A stretch of 64,000 bases of DNA from Ceriagrion tenellum (lineage: Eukaryota > Arthropoda > Insecta > Odonata > Coenagrionidae), in assembly GCA_963169105.1 (NCBI GenBank), contig OY720632.1:8866001-8930000 (forward strand), given 5' to 3'. Every line of letters starts with the position of its first letter. Position 1 is the stretch's first letter. This document shows, piece after piece, positions 11,097 to 23,649 of the stretch. Under the pieces are notes generated by a model. That model ran no database searches. It was not told the DNA's origin and saw only the letters and a list, made by a program, of their open reading frames with translations. Both the position numbers and the translations under genes were made by a program.

Positions 11097-12193
11097 ACGC
11101 CAGCAGGATGGCTGGAGAAACTGTCGCCTCCAAAAGAAAACACGCAGAAGGAAACCCAAAAGCTAATCTCCAAATGCTGAAACGCCGTGGAAACCTTCAT
11201 ACTAACTCTCCTGCACCTGCCACAACAAACTACATTGATATGGCCATTGCTATTTTAAATAGTTTATTTTATGAATGAACAGTGCATTAGTGCAAGATTT
11301 GACAATTACCATCATGATGTTGTTTTATGCCATGTTAACATGATGCATGTACCCATAGTAGTAGATGCATGAATACATTCCCCATTGAAATCACATTGTG
11401 GAAACATCCAATATTGCATTAATGAATGAATGTGTGGCCTTAGGGACTAGTCCCAGTTCTAATTTGGAGCATTTGTCCATGCATCTATCCAGCCACATAT
11501 TAATGTAGGTGTGTGCATTATGTAAACATGCCCTAAGGGATGGAAGCAATATCAACAATAAATATGGCTGCAGGTGTTCACAGATTTTCGTATTAAATGG
11601 CATTGTAATTGCATTTTGTTATCTTTATGTATGCTATTATTTCATTACAGCTTACCCTCATGTCAATGAGAATTTTTATTTTTTATAATATCTATCAAAT
11701 GTACTACTTTGTACACAAATGTACATTCATAGTAGATTACAATAGTGTTTATATCATCAGTTTATAGGGGATCTGGATTGACTTATGTTGAAATTAGAAT
11801 AAAGGCAGATCTTCTGAAACCAATTAATGACTTGAGGCAAGGTATACCTATAGTATGTATTAAGGTATGTACAAGGAATCAAAGGGAGTTAGAAGCAGTT
11901 TTTTAGCATTTATTTACTCGGCCGGCAATTCTCTTTAGCAAACAGTATTAACTCATAGCTAATCAACATTGTTTACTAAAGAGAATAAAATGAATTTGTC
12001 ATGCTACTCTCATCTTGTATTATCTAATAACATTATTGCTATAAAAAAATTCAGGAATTTCTGTAGAATAGTTCTGAAAATTTCAAAAGTAGAAATTTTA
12101 TGTCCCTGTCTAGTCATTTTATTTGTGTGAGGTTTAGCTGTTCACATTAATGTATTAACAGCTCGGTTCTGTTTTTTAACATACTGCATGAAG

Positions 12194-12386
12194 ATGAATG
12201 TAATGATGTTTGAAGATCTGTGCGCATCCTTTCGTCTGATGGATTTTGTGGACTCAGAAGTGGACACCATCTTTGGACTTCTGGCTGCTATAATTCATCT
12301 GGGTGATCTTCAGTTTGGAGAGGTTATCTCATCCAAAGACAACACTGACAAGTCACGGATAGTGGACTTGGCTCCACTTCACAGAG
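12194..12386 (+). CDS. Myosin motor exon 3
   Basis: Residues 117-180 plus one base. It begins MNVMMFEDLCASFRLMDF and continues with the helix EVDTIFGLLAAIIHLGDLQF, the standard upper-50-kDa segment seen in all myosins as (LAAILHLGN..F). It ends IVDLAPLHR. The acceptor ...gcatgaag|ATG is not a strong pyrimidine site but gives the only phase-consistent join. Donor AGAG|gtaaat. Phase 0 in, phase 1 out. Confidence 0.92.
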
Positions 12387-12624
12387 GTAAATATGGTGAT
12401 TACCAAGCGAAAAGTGTAATTTATTATGATACATTAGGATAATGGAGGTTTGCATTCATGAATTGGCCTTGCAGCTTCTAAAAAGCTGAGTCAATTTATT
12501 TCATGAAAGTTGTGGAGGAGTCAGTTATGCTTTTTTTTCAGTTCCAGTTTGATTCTTAGCTTCAGTTCTTAGTTCCAATCCTTATGTAGGATTTCTTTGC
12601 ATTGCTCAGTTTTATATAACAATA

Positions 12625-12680
12625 CAGTAGCAACGCGATAATACGAAGCACGAAAATACGAAGTATAGATTTTATGAGGC
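12625..12680 (+). repeat. pogo/Tigger-type left terminus
   Basis: Starts CAGTAGCAACGCGATAATAC after TA at 12623-12624. A matching terminus in the opposite orientation ends at 21105, followed by TA. TA target sites and CAGT.. ends are typical of pogo/Tigger (Tc1/mariner superfamily). No pogo transposase was recognised between them. Confidence 0.6.
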
Positions 12681-14189
12681 AAAACTGTTGGTCCAGATGA
12701 AAAGCCTATGCTAAATACATGGCGCTATTCTAAAATACAAAGAATATTTTCAAAATTACGAACCTCGGACCCAGTCCCCACAGAGAAACTGAGTTCATTT
12801 TTACGAACCTTGGGGGGAAATTGCATCAGAAAAGCTCTCTATTTGCCTGCGAAGACACCTAACAAATCAGCGTTGCCAAATATAATCTATCAATGCGAAT
12901 AATGCGTAAATTTTAGAGCATTTATCTCTCACAAGTGCCTGAGTCACAGTTATTTATCAAGTTTTAGTCGTGGATAATTTCGTTCTTGAGTGACGGGGAA
13001 AATGGTAGCTGGAGGTAATTTTTCTCAAATTTTATTTTGTTTTAATTGTTAGCTGGATTTCCATGATGTAAACAATTCTCTTTTGGGTATATCTCATGTG
13101 TGGTGCCATGTACCAACTCACTGCCATGTGCTATTAGCGGCAATTTTAATTTATTGAGTGCTTGAACGGAAAATGACATGATTAAATTATGGGAAATAGG
13201 ACTAGGATACCTATCACAGTCACCATACCTAAATCCATTGCTTCAATATGAATAAACCCCCGTTTACTCTTGCCATTTTCCATATTTCGTAAGACAATAG
13301 AAAAAAAGTTTCCAAGACTTTACGAGGATATAGCCATAAGAGGGGAGGGGCTCAACAGTATAACAATGTAATGTACTAGCTGTGCCCGGCATGCATTTCA
13401 ATACCGTTTTCTGTGTTCAAAATCAGTCCCTAACAGAATTTGAGACCTACTAGCCACAGCAAAATTCCGTCACCCGAGTTTGAAGACTAATATATCAAAA
13501 ATGGCTCAATCAATTTTAAAATAAAGTACACCAAATCAAAGCTTGTTTATTTCTGTATTTACTGATGGTATACAAAATATATGGTTTATATTGATTTCAG
13601 TGTGTCTTAAAAACAGAATTTTAGCGCATTTTTCCGGGTATGGGACGGATGCATCGCATATACGGCTTTGTAATAACATCACGGATCAAGATATTGGAAT
13701 TTCCTTTACAATATTGTAGCAAAGATCTTTTTTAACAATAAACCGATGTTTCATATTATTTAGTGCATTAGTACTTTAGTTATTGATGAAATTGCAAGAC
13801 TGCATTCTTTTCCTTTCCCCGCATCCCTGAAAACCGCCATTTGGATCTTCTTCCAACTATCGAGTTCATCATCATGAATCCTTTTATAAAATCGTAAATT
13901 AATTCCTTGGTTAATCAATTTTGATTAACATTTATTTTGGAACAAGAGCACGCTGAATTGCCAGGAGCATGCCCAGAAGAGAAAGGGAGAGGCACGCGCT
14001 GTTGCCCAGTCAGAGGGTTGTCTGTAAGATGCGCGAGGAATTTCCTACTGCAAGCATTTACTGGTGGGGGAAAAGTACTCCACTCATAGTTACATACTGT
14101 AGTAAATGATAAAAATTGCTGCACTCACCAAAGTATAACCAGAGGCATTTTTATCACAACTTCCTATCCTAGTTGTCAACACATTTCTG

Positions 14190-15355
14190 TGGCACCTTAC
14201 CGTATATTGTACATATTTCTTCGCCGTTTCTTACTCAATGTAACTCATATTCTCTGTCGTGTTTCATTACTGCTACAGTTGTCTAGCGGTGGGCTTCATT
14301 TTTATTTTTTATTTGGAACCATTCGGAATTTGCAGACAATGTAATGACCTCACATTATAAAATTTCGCTGTCCTCAAGTATTATTTTTTTGGTACATTGT
14401 ATATATTCCTTAGCCGTTTCCCTTTCAATTTAGTTTATTTTTGCTGCCGTAATTCAGTACCTCTACAATTGTCTAACAGTGATTTTTTTATTGAAACCAG
14501 TGCTGTGCGAATCAGGGATTTTCATTTCAAATCGAACTGAATCGAATCTCCCTAAGGAAATCAAATCTAAATGAATTTTTAAAAAATATTTGTCAGCAAA
14601 TCAAATCACCCTAAAAAAATTTGCTTGCTAATCAAATTTGCATTCTAAATAAAATGCAAGAGTTTATGCAGAGTAAAAGTAATATAGATTTTCACAATAT
14701 TTCAGGGCCTTACATTAGCTTATACCTATATCTATAGTGGCACAAAGAATGGTACAGAATAACATGTGGTCGTTTAAATTTTCGTTTTGTGTGTGGAAAA
14801 CGTCGTCTAAATGGACGGCGCACCATTTTAGGAATGTGTGAATGCATGCAATGATTCAAAGACGAATCTATCAAATTCGAATATTATGAATCATTCACTT
14901 TCAAAGCATCCTGATTCGCATGCGAATTGAATCGAATTAAGCCTGATTCGAGTCGATTCGATTCGATTTCGAAAGCGTTCGCACAGCTCTAATTGAAACT
15001 CCGCAAAATATCCAGACAATGTAATGACCTCAGGTTTAACAATTTGCTCTATTCACATATTATCTGTTTCCGTACATTGTATATGTTCCTAAGCCATTTC
15101 CTACTCAATGTCACTCATTTTCTCTGTCGTGTTTATTTACTGCTACAGCTGTCTGGCGGTGAGCTTTGTTTTAATTTTTTTTAACCCAGGGAAATGTCCA
15201 GACAATGTAACGACCTTAGGTTTTAAAATTTGCTCTATTCACTTATTGTCTGTTTCCGTACATTGTATATATTCCGTAGTCGTTTCCCACTCAATGTAAT
15301 ATACTTTCGCTGCTGAGATTCAGTACAGCTACAGTTGTCTTGTGGTGAGGTTCGG
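14190..15355. repeat. Degenerate ~180-bp satellite array, interrupted by MITE B
   Basis: About four units share CAGACAATGTAATGACCT, TTTCCGTACATTGTATAT and CTACAGTTGTCT in the same order. Unit landmarks (CAGACAAT) lie at 14333, 15013 and 15199. The last spacing is 186 bp. The 680-bp spacing becomes 178 bp once the 494-bp MITE and one 8-bp duplication are removed. The unit starting near 14190 is partial. Confidence 0.82.
14498..14991 (-). mobile_element. hAT-type MITE, copy B (494 bp)
   Basis: Same family as 7515-8024 but inverted. Left end CAGTGCTGTGCGAA, right end TTCGCACAGCTCTA. Perfect 8-bp target duplication ATTGAAAC at 14490-14497 and 14992-14999. It lies inside a satellite array and so post-dates it. 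Confidence 0.95.
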
Positions 15356-15572
15356 CTTCGTCTCTTCAACTTGAAACCCGCTAAACACTCAAATAGAGTG
15401 AGAATGTACCTACTCCATTGAAAGGTAAGCATTTTGTCTTATTTTCATATCTCAAAATATCAGTGTTTATTTTGCCATGTTCCCTTGCAGAATTCACAAA
15501 ATATCATTAAAATCTATTGTTTCAGTGTCAGTCCTGATATTCCTACTCTGGAATAGGAACGTTTTCAATATA

Positions 15573-16327
15573 CAGTTGAGCACCTTTAATCCGGCACGGT
15601 CGGGACTCGAGCGATGCCGGATTAGGGATTTTGCCGGACTACGGGTGCTGTGGCAGTAACCAGCATAATTATGGGGTCCGCGATATTTGTAAGGCGGGAA
15701 TTCGATAAATTATAGCAACTTCAATTAAGTTTGAATAAATTCTGTATAATTCGACAAGTAATTCGAAAAAAAAGAAATAAACTTCTTCTAAATTCACAAA
15801 AACAAAATCAGTCAACCGGCAGTCTCGCAAAACGGCTGAGTGAAAGGAATGCGTATAACATATTAACGTGTTGCTGGACATCAAAGATATATACAGTAGA
15901 TAAGTAAAAATTTTTCATCGCTTCCAATTTTCCTTGCAATCCTTATTCCACTGTGTTTAATACGATTCAATGAGCTGTCTACGTCGCGCCGTCAACGCTC
16001 GGTACAAAGCAAACATGCGCGCGCCATCCAAGTCCACTCCGTGACGTCACACACTTGCGTCTCGGCAACGACGTACATTGTAGTGTATTTGCTGAATAAA
16101 CACCTTCATTACGCACAATAAGTAATATGGACAACATTGTATGCAAAAAATCTTCCGATACTCGTTCTTGAATGGGAGAATTTTTGTTAGAATGGGTTAC
16201 AGTTTCAGTAATTACGAAGTAAATGATTCGGCAAAAAAGTTTGTTTTCCGCGAAGTACGCCTCGGAAATATTGCCAGATTACGGGTGTTCCCGGATTAGG
16301 GATTTCCGGATTAGGGGTGCTCAACTG
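15573..16327. mobile_element. Tigger/pogo-like MITE (755 bp)
   Basis: Termini CAGTTGAGCACC on the left and GGGTGCTCAACTG on the right are inverted repeats flanked by TA (15571-15572, 16328-16329), the usual Tc1/mariner target. Subterminal AATCCGG words recur on both sides. The interior has no recognisable transposase. A GC-richer middle (around 15975-16070) contains CGCGCC and TGACGTCA-like words. Confidence 0.85.
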
Positions 16328-16521
16328 TATTTACTCGAAGGGGAGAGGTAATTTTGAAATTATTCTTCACTCTACTTTTTATACTCTTTCAAAATGAAAT
16401 TTAGGGAAATGTATTTCATTTTTATTATTATCATTAATTTGAAATATTCATGAAAAAGTTTTTTGCTTGTCCCATTTTTACATTTACTTTTTATCATGTT
16501 TAAAATGTCAATTTCCAGAGT

Positions 16522-17936
16522 ATGAATAACATTCCCTCAACCTCTGGTACTTGCGGAAAACTAAGGAGATCTTATGAGCGAGATGTGAGAGAAACTCGAG
16601 ATGACGAAATCATTCTACTGCTGATGGAAGCAGAGGATGTTATATCTAGTGACAGTGGATCTGAGTTGAGGTGCCTGGTGATGCAGAGTCGAGCACAGAG
16701 GATGACAAAGATGCAGATGTTTCTCATTCAGCGTTTGAAGTCTATTCTGTATCTGCTGTTGGGATCCCTATTGTTTGGTGTTGTAATAAAATTGCAGCCA
16801 AGGATATTACCTTTAGTGGGGAACCCAGACTAAAGGCAGGTAATCCTGGTAGTAAACCTTTTGACTACTTTAAACTTTTGGTCGATGAGGAGTTTTATGA
16901 TTTAGTACTAACTGAAAGTAATATAAATGGAAAAACCCTCTTTCAAAATTCAAGCAATGATAAATCACGAGCCAAAAAGTGGCAAGTAATTTCTCGGGAT
17001 GAGATTGAAAGATTTTTAGGGATGTTGTACCATATGGGTAGCATAAGACTAAATAAAATCCAAGATTATTGGCCGAAGGATGACTTGTATGACCAGCCTA
17101 ATTTCCCTAAAGTAATGTTGAGGAGAGGTTGGTGGGGTCAATCACAAGGAAAAAGTGGTAAAAAAGTTATTGCAAAGCTACACAAATGTTGGACACGCTG
17201 TTTATATGGACAGTTATTATAATAGCGTGGCCTTGTCTAGCGACTTATTGAAAAAGAAAATTTTTATTTTGGGGACCCTTCGACCTTCACGAAAAGGAAA
17301 CCCTGCAAATGTAATACAGAAGAAGTTAAAAAAGGGGAAGTTTACTCCAAATTCATGGATGAAGGACTTTGTGTAAGGAAATGGAAAGACAGAAGGGATG
17401 TCCTCACCATTTCCACGGAGTTTGATGGGGACATTATTTCTGTGACGAATTGGAGGGGGAAGGAATCAAGAAAGCCATGTGTGGTGGCCCAATATAATAA
17501 AAATATGGGGGGAATAGATAAGGCTGATCAACTGATCTCTTACTACAATTTTGACAGGAAAACTTTACGGTGGTATATTGGCTTGGGATTTTGCATCATC
17601 CATATAATGTTAAACAACTCATTTTTGCTGCCCAAAAAATATAGTGGTTGTACAATATCTCCGGAGAAATTCTGAGAGGTCGTGATACGACAACTTATAT
17701 ATAAATGTGAAGCTCCACAGCCAAAAACTCCATCACCATCAAACAGTGTTAAAGTTCATCTACCTAGTAGGATACATAATCTAGAAACTGACGAAGGCAA
17801 AAGAGCTACAAGAAAAATGTGTCGCCATTGCTCTAAGACAGGACAGAGGAAAGATGTACAGTATCATTGTGTCGATTGCAAAGGGGAGCCTGGCCTTTGC
17901 CTTGAACCTTGTTTCCGAATTTTTCATAAATATTGA
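16522..17936 (+). pseudogene. piggyBac transposase pseudogene 2 (internally deleted)
   Basis: The N-terminal half starts MNNIPSTSGTCGKLRRSYER. It shifts frame near 16690, then reads the piggyBac N-terminal block (FDYFKLLVDEEFYD, RFLGMLYHMGSIRL) to about 17125. The segment that should hold the first catalytic Asp (S-x-DE-x-M) is absent: sequence jumps from PKVMLRRG to the end of the following block, leading to VYMDSYYNSVAL with the second Asp (about 17190-17232). The frame shifts again near 17355 into VRKWKDRRDV and MGGIDKADQLISYY (third Asp), with one TGA at 17673-17675. The C-terminus keeps the cysteine-rich domain (CRHCSKTGQRKDVQYHCVDC, then a final Cys-rich stretch). A polyadenylation-like AATAAA follows near 18008. 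Missing catalytic block, shifts and stop make it dead. Confidence 0.9.
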
Positions 17937-20163
17937 TATAAAAATTTTCAATTTGTCAAAATATTTATAAAATGTATGCAATACTTATTGTTTGTTGTAA
18001 AAAATTCAATAAACTTTTATAAGAAATGAAGAAATTTCTTTTTTTCTTGATCCACACGGCAAAAATTTACAGTAGACCCTCGCCTAGGGTGGGGATGGCA
18101 TTCCTGAAAATGCTGGAGACGACTAAATTTTATTGCCGATTGTTTTCCTTTACAATGCATTGGTCTCTCATAACTAAACACCGTGCGTTCCTTCCTTTGT
18201 GACACCGTTTCCTTCTACTTATTAACATACACCCTGGAAATTTATCCCCGATGCATTTTATTTCAAGTTCAAACTAAAAGTAAAATGCTTCTCTCGAATG
18301 CACTGCATAAGAAACGGGAAGTAAAACTAGTTTGGTGAGCTGTGTCATACCTCTACGGAAAATAATTTATCTTAACGCTTAAAAAATTATCAAATTCTAG
18401 TATGCGGGAAACTTCCTTCCAAAATTATACCTCTTTGTAAATGCTTAGGAATCGAAAACACTGACAAGAGAATTTTTATGAGAACATATAGTATTGTGTT
18501 TACGGGTTGCATTCCCTGCCCCATACACCTTGCTTACCCAGTGGTGGACCAGGTTTTAAGTTATTTAAATGAATCAATTAAAAAATAAATAATTTTTAAA
18601 ATATTTTTTTTTGCTATTAACATGCATCAATGGATATAATTCTTTTGAAAAAAAACCAGATGCTTGCATTAGTTCACATTTTACGATCCCCAGTGAATGG
18701 GTTAAAAATGATCCTTTCTGCCACTATTTACCGAGTCCCAATGACTCATGCACAGTGATAGGACAACTAGTAGTCCAATGAATTCCTCGCACCTACACAG
18801 GAATTCTTAACGTATAAATGATGGTATGAGTTTCCATTCCATGCCTACGCTGCGGTTTCCAAGTAAACAAAACATTCTATTGCTGAAGCAGTGCAAACAT
18901 TCAAGATTTTAAAGCTTAAAAATCCAAATCTAGGAAATAGCAACACGTATATGAAAATTGAGCGCAAGTAACAAAGGAAAACACAAACAAAGAGACCTCT
19001 GCACCAAATCTTATTCCACATAAAATAAATTATATACTGTTTAACTCAAATTATGTCTTACTGATATGATCCCGATAGACGTAATTCAGCAACTCGTAAA
19101 CAATCTGCTTCGTTGCTTGCTTGTCGTTCCTCGCTTGTTTGAGAAGCTTGCATGCCAAAAGCGATTTGTTGAAGCGACCTACGCTTAACCTAGTGTACAA
19201 TGGTTTTAATAATTCAGAAACCTTCACTGATGATAATAATAAAAAATATATTTATATAAATATCATTACAAAAACTCACTGTGATGAATGAATGGTATTG
19301 AAATGCATAGAAGTCGAATAAACAAATATTTTTATTTATTAAAGAAAACCTGTGACAAACCACTAATGACACTTTAACCCGAGGAAGCCGTCGTCCGCAT
19401 AATATCGTCCTATGAAGTATAGTTCTTTGCATGAGTCAGCCAACTGAAATCTTAAAGTAAAGTCCCCACGGAAGCCTTGTCTTTAATTTAATTCCAAGAC
19501 GTTGTTGTGGTAAGTTCGTGAAATGTTACTGGAACCAACTTCCATCCATTAATTAGTACCTACGGTGAATTTGTTAAGTAACCAGGCCTTGATACATTAC
19601 ATTTGATATATCATAACTGCTATCCCTGATTTCCACAATATAAATAACCAATTGAATCATATTTCATTGTGATGACATGAGTAACTCTGAGTCCTAGGCA
19701 TTTTAATATGCACATATGACACAACATGGGCATGAATTGAATCCTTATGCGCTCTATTTCAAAATCACTTGACGTTTAGAAGGATCTAACTACAGAAATA
19801 CTACTCTGCAAAAACTTATTGTCGTTATTAGGATTTTACCACAGAAAGGAGTTAGGTTTCAGCCTCAGTTGCGCTAGATTTTTCCGTAACCCCTACCTCT
19901 TCCAAAGTTCTCCTTGAGTTAATTTTACAGAGTTACGCTTCAAACAGTTAGTCCTATTTCGCTTCCATGTTTTATGCTCCTCAGTGCAGTCAAGTATGGA
20001 AGGTGTAAGTCACAGAGGGGAAAGAAAATAACTAAATAATGGAATGGAGAATGCTGGATCTGGAATATCTCCACGATGCTCATTTAGGATGAAGTTTCTC
20101 TTTCACAATATTGTGAATAAATAGTACCAAAAATCATAGAGGATTTTTTTCCTTTGTCCTTTG

Positions 20164-20735
20164 CTCTTTTTATCGATTATTGAGCAATAAAAAGGGCGAT
20201 TGGAAGCATGGTTGCGCCAACTTCTGTCTTAACTGCATACATGTTAGAAACATTGATAAGAATTGGATTGGTGAAGCACCGTCATTGCAAGCGAAGGCAT
20301 TTCCTGGGCGGCAGTTGACATGTTCGTTCTTTCTCCACGAACCGTGATCTGAGGTTCTATTTTCTTCGGCATCATTCTCCACGACCTCCACATAAATATT
20401 CCTTCCATCCAAATATATCACCATTTAGAACTGGAAACTTAGTATACTCTGAGATGATTAAGATATGGAAAATGTCCGGATCACGCCCAATTTGTCGTCA
20501 TGCGATTAGTAATGGGAATGAAATAATATTTCTTCTCAAGTTCGTTTATCCAGCTAGTGACGGGAAAGAAACCACAAACAATGATCCATAAAGGACTTTT
20601 TTAACTGGAGTGAGTCTTTTGCTCATTTTATCCGTGATTGAGCGATGAAGAAAGGGTGATTGGAAGGAGCCAGCTACCGTCTGCGTAGATGTTAGAAACA
20701 ACACCCATACCAGTTGCACATCCTGATTAGCCACA
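20164..20735. repeat. Dispersed repeat with internal duplication
   Basis: Two related blocks (about 20164-20250 and 20620-20700) share TTTATC.ATTGAGC and GGCGATTGGAAG-like words. Parts of 20365-20490 recur near 47505-47630 (ATCATTCTCCACGACCTCCA versus a close variant; GATATGGAAAAT). Probably fragments of one repeat family; not assigned to a class. Confidence 0.5.
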
Positions 20736-21039
20736 GATTAACAAAGCTTAAGTCTCATAAAAAATGCAGAACTTGCTTTATGTACATCTTCTAAACAGGG
20801 TGAAATTTTGCAAAGAAAATGATATCAAACTAAAAATCATTTGCAACAAAAAGGGAACTAAGTGGTGATAGTTATTTCACGAACGTTTGTGACATTTAGC
20901 TTATGATTTAAAGGCATTATTTAGAATGTTTTCTTGAATAATGACGATAAATCATTTTAAAGCATTTCCAAAGACCAGAGAAGTCGGGGGGAGATAGGGG
21001 AAATATTTTTTGCGATTTATTAAAATTGTTTGAAAATAC

Positions 21040-21105
21040 GAAACTCGAAAATGCGAAGTGCAGATTTTTCGGTCCCGTCAACTTCGTATTATCGAGTTGC
21101 TACTG
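21040..21105 (-). repeat. pogo/Tigger-type right terminus
   Basis: Ends ATTATCGAGTTGCTACTG followed by TA. Its reverse complement matches the terminus at 12625 and, in its inner part, another terminus at 42433 (AAGT.AAC.GGACCG). It could be the partner of 12625 (an 8.5-kb interval holding later insertions) or a separate truncated copy. Confidence 0.6.
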
Positions 21106-21411
21106 TAGAAGCTTTGTTTTTTTTGATTTCTGTGCATATGTAGAACATTGCATCCATTCTCATTCAGTCTTTGTCTATCTTTTTACTCACTGGTACTACT
21201 TCATGTGTCTCTCTAACATATTCATTTTTTAATCTATCATATCTTGTGATTCCACTCATCCACCTCAGCATTTTCATCTCTGTAACTTCCAGTTTCCTTT
21301 AATGTTCCCTGGTGATTGTCCATACCTTTGCACTGTATGTCATTGTGAGGCTCTCTATCATTCTATGCTGTTCTTCACATTCTCTACTCTACTCTCTTAA
21401 CATTCTCTACT

Positions 21412-22118
21412 CTACTCTAACAACTCTATGCTGCCCATGCTGCTAGCCTTTAACACAAACCTCACAATTTGGTTCAGAGCCCCCAGAGCCCCTTCAAAAT
21501 GAACACCTGTTACCCTGTCCTTGATACTATAGAGACCTTTTTGGCCGATATGACTGAGTCTTCTATGCCACAGTTCTGAAGAATTTTCAGAAAACACCAC
21601 TTCATGTTGATACAAGGCAACACTGTTAGTTTCTAAATTACCAGAATTGGGATGAATCATAGATTCAGGAGGTTGTTCTTGACATGAATTAATCTCTACA
21701 TTAGACATATCTGGATTAACAACAGTAGTATTAGCATTTGCAGGTATTTCATCAAGTATGTACTGTCCATTGACTAATGACCCTGAAATTCTTACCTCTC
21801 TGTCAACACTGAAATCATCTTTATGATACACTGCACAACCATTTTCAGAAAAAAAAACAGAAATCAATCCCTTTTGAGATAACTTGGAAATTGACATTAA
21901 AATAGCAGTGAAACCAGGAATATGCATTACATCACTTACTATTTGTATACCATCAGCAGCAATTACTTTTCAAGTACCTGATCCTTTAGCATGAGAGAGA
22001 GTATTGTTTGCTGCAGCCACTGGTATTTCAGTAAAACTTCCATGGTATTTAACAAACATTTCACTATCTTTCGCCATGTGGTTAGTACTATGACGAACGT
22101 TGCGGAAAAATGAATTGA
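21412..22118 (-). pseudogene. Ty1/copia protease and GAG-pre-integrase region
   Basis: Minus-strand continuation of the copia polyprotein. At 22118-21930 decayed frames give HMAKDSEMFVKYHG and the rest of the aspartic protease fold. At 21927-21412 an open frame runs MHIPGFTAILMSISKL, then LWHRRLSHIGQKGL, the GAG-pre-integrase zinc-binding (H-x-R-L-x-H) motif. The frame ends near 21412 before the integrase catalytic core, so the element is truncated on this side. The protease is split by a 529-bp insertion at 22125-22653. Confidence 0.85.
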
Positions 22119-22124
22119 CACAGT

Positions 22125-22653
22125 GGGAAAGGAGTCAAAAATGACCAATACAGATTGATTTCCAACATTCACTCTATATTCAATATACTAAATTACAATT
22201 ATGATTACACGACAATGAGGCCCGCAGGCTAGCTGCCGAAACTTGACGATGCCTGCTGACGAGGTACACACTTTGGTGGCTGGCAGAGGAGAGGGCCGCA
22301 GCGAAGAAACGTCCGGTCAGCGCAGTCTAAGGAAGGGAGGTAGCTCTGGATCAGTGGAGAAGGGGGAAGTAAGGGAACTGTTCGTCCAGCCATTGGTTGA
22401 GACGGCGGGGTAGAGGAGCACTATTGCCACAAACTTCCGAAAAGAGGACGCCAGATGCGAATTCTCTATAAAAGTAGAGCACCTTGTTCTTGTCACGCAA
22501 TATCACCGACAACGCACAATATCGCCTTCAGTGCACACTTTGAAATCTCCCTACCGCACTTAGAACATCTCGCGTTATGTCCGGCTTGCGATGATGTCTG
22601 CGAGCGAAAATGTCCACGGTGAAATTATGGCCAAATTTGTGCCGAAAATTCGG
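22125..22653. mobile_element. 529-bp insertion inside copia protease (solo-LTR candidate)
   Basis: The copia protease motif WIMDSGCT ends near 22664 and resumes near 22118. The sequence between has higher GC than its surroundings and a TATA-like TCTATAAAAG at about 22467 on +. It is bracketed by CACAGT at 22119-22124 and 22654-22659, a possible 4-6 bp target duplication. This is consistent with a solo LTR or another short insertion; the ends lack a clear TG..CA. Confidence 0.5.
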
Positions 22654-22659
22654 CACAGT

Positions 22660-23510
22660 ACACCCAGAGTCCATTATCCAACCTGAGTTTGGAATTCCAA
22701 CTCTAAGTGCTGCAGAAAAAAGTCCAACAATTTCAGGTTTTTTCTTGCATTGGTGGTAGATTTGGATTCTCCATCTTGCTGCTGTTTTTTTCTTTTTGGT
22801 CGCTCTCTTCTTGGCTAAACAGTCAATCTTTTTCTGCCCGACTTAATGCAAATAGCCGCAATTTTAAGTTGGTTTCTGCTTTCTTGCGAATGCTGACTCA
22901 AGTGGTCCTTTGTGGACTGCCAATGCTGCATCACTGGGAGTCTGAATGGCTCATCTGCTTTCCTCTGCTCTTAGTCTGGACTTGACGAAATCGATAGTGA
23001 GTTCTTTGCCGGAGTGATCCAACGCCATAACCATTGGTTCATATGTTAGTTTTGTTTACATCATTGTATCAACTAATTCATCTGTCAATTCAAAACCCAT
23101 ATCCTTCAACTTCTGGGACAAGATGACTATATCATTAACATATTCTGACATGCCACTGTAATTTGAAAGTTTCATCTCCAAGAGTTTATTTAGGTGACTC
23201 AACCGTCCAACAGAACCCTTACTTTTTAAGAGATCTTTGAGAATGTCCCAAGCCTCTTTTGCCCTTTTTGCTTCTTACACATGTACATACAGAGAAGGAT
23301 CAATTGGGAGGCAAATTTTGGAAACAACTATTTCATTCTTTTCCTTGTTGAAGACCCTTTCATCAACGGCATTAACAATGTAGTCCCATAACTGCTTGTG
23401 TGTTATGTACATTCAAGTGGCGAAGCTCCATGTTTTATAATCTTTGGCACCAGTTAACTTTTTAATTTGAAACGACAAAGCTGTCGCTAGTCTCTCCATT
23501 TTGTTTGAAA
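22660..23510 (-). pseudogene. Ty1/copia gag and start of protease
   Basis: Minus-strand reading from about 23505 begins MERLATALSFQIKKL, typical of copia gag N-termini. It continues through gag helices (for example LSQKLKDMGFELTDELVD near 23130-23080), then a decayed zinc knuckle region (CLAKKRATKKK near 22810), and reaches WIMDSGCT, the protease active-site motif, at about 22690-22664. Several stops interrupt it. The gene sits downstream (minus sense) of an LTR and primer-binding site at 23650-23862. Confidence 0.8.
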
Positions 23511-23649
23511 TTCAATCTGAAATCACAACACTGGAGTCAGAGAGATTTAAGCTGCTATTGTGGGCATATGCTCAGCTAGTAATTTTGCACTTTACACCAT
23601 GTACACAAACTCGAAGTAAAAATTCATGTTCACAGTCCTAATTTGGTTA

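Larger units (their letters stand above)
9139..12193. other. Myosin intron 2 (3.1 kb)
   Basis: Carries a piggyBac pseudogene (9246-10690) followed directly by a Penelope-type GIY-YIG remnant (10723-11096). The remaining 11100-12190 is AT-rich with no recognised coding or repeat family. A short pyrimidine-rich tract (ttctgtttttta) precedes the exon 3 acceptor. Confidence 0.6.

Noticed and set aside
14190..15355. CRISPR-like regular spacing
   Set aside because: Units are ~180 bp, degenerate along their whole length, with no short identical repeats and unique spacers; the genome is eukaryotic.
22707..22985. Plus-strand open frame of 92 codons
   Set aside because: It is the antisense of the copia gag zinc-knuckle region, which reads coherently on the minus strand.
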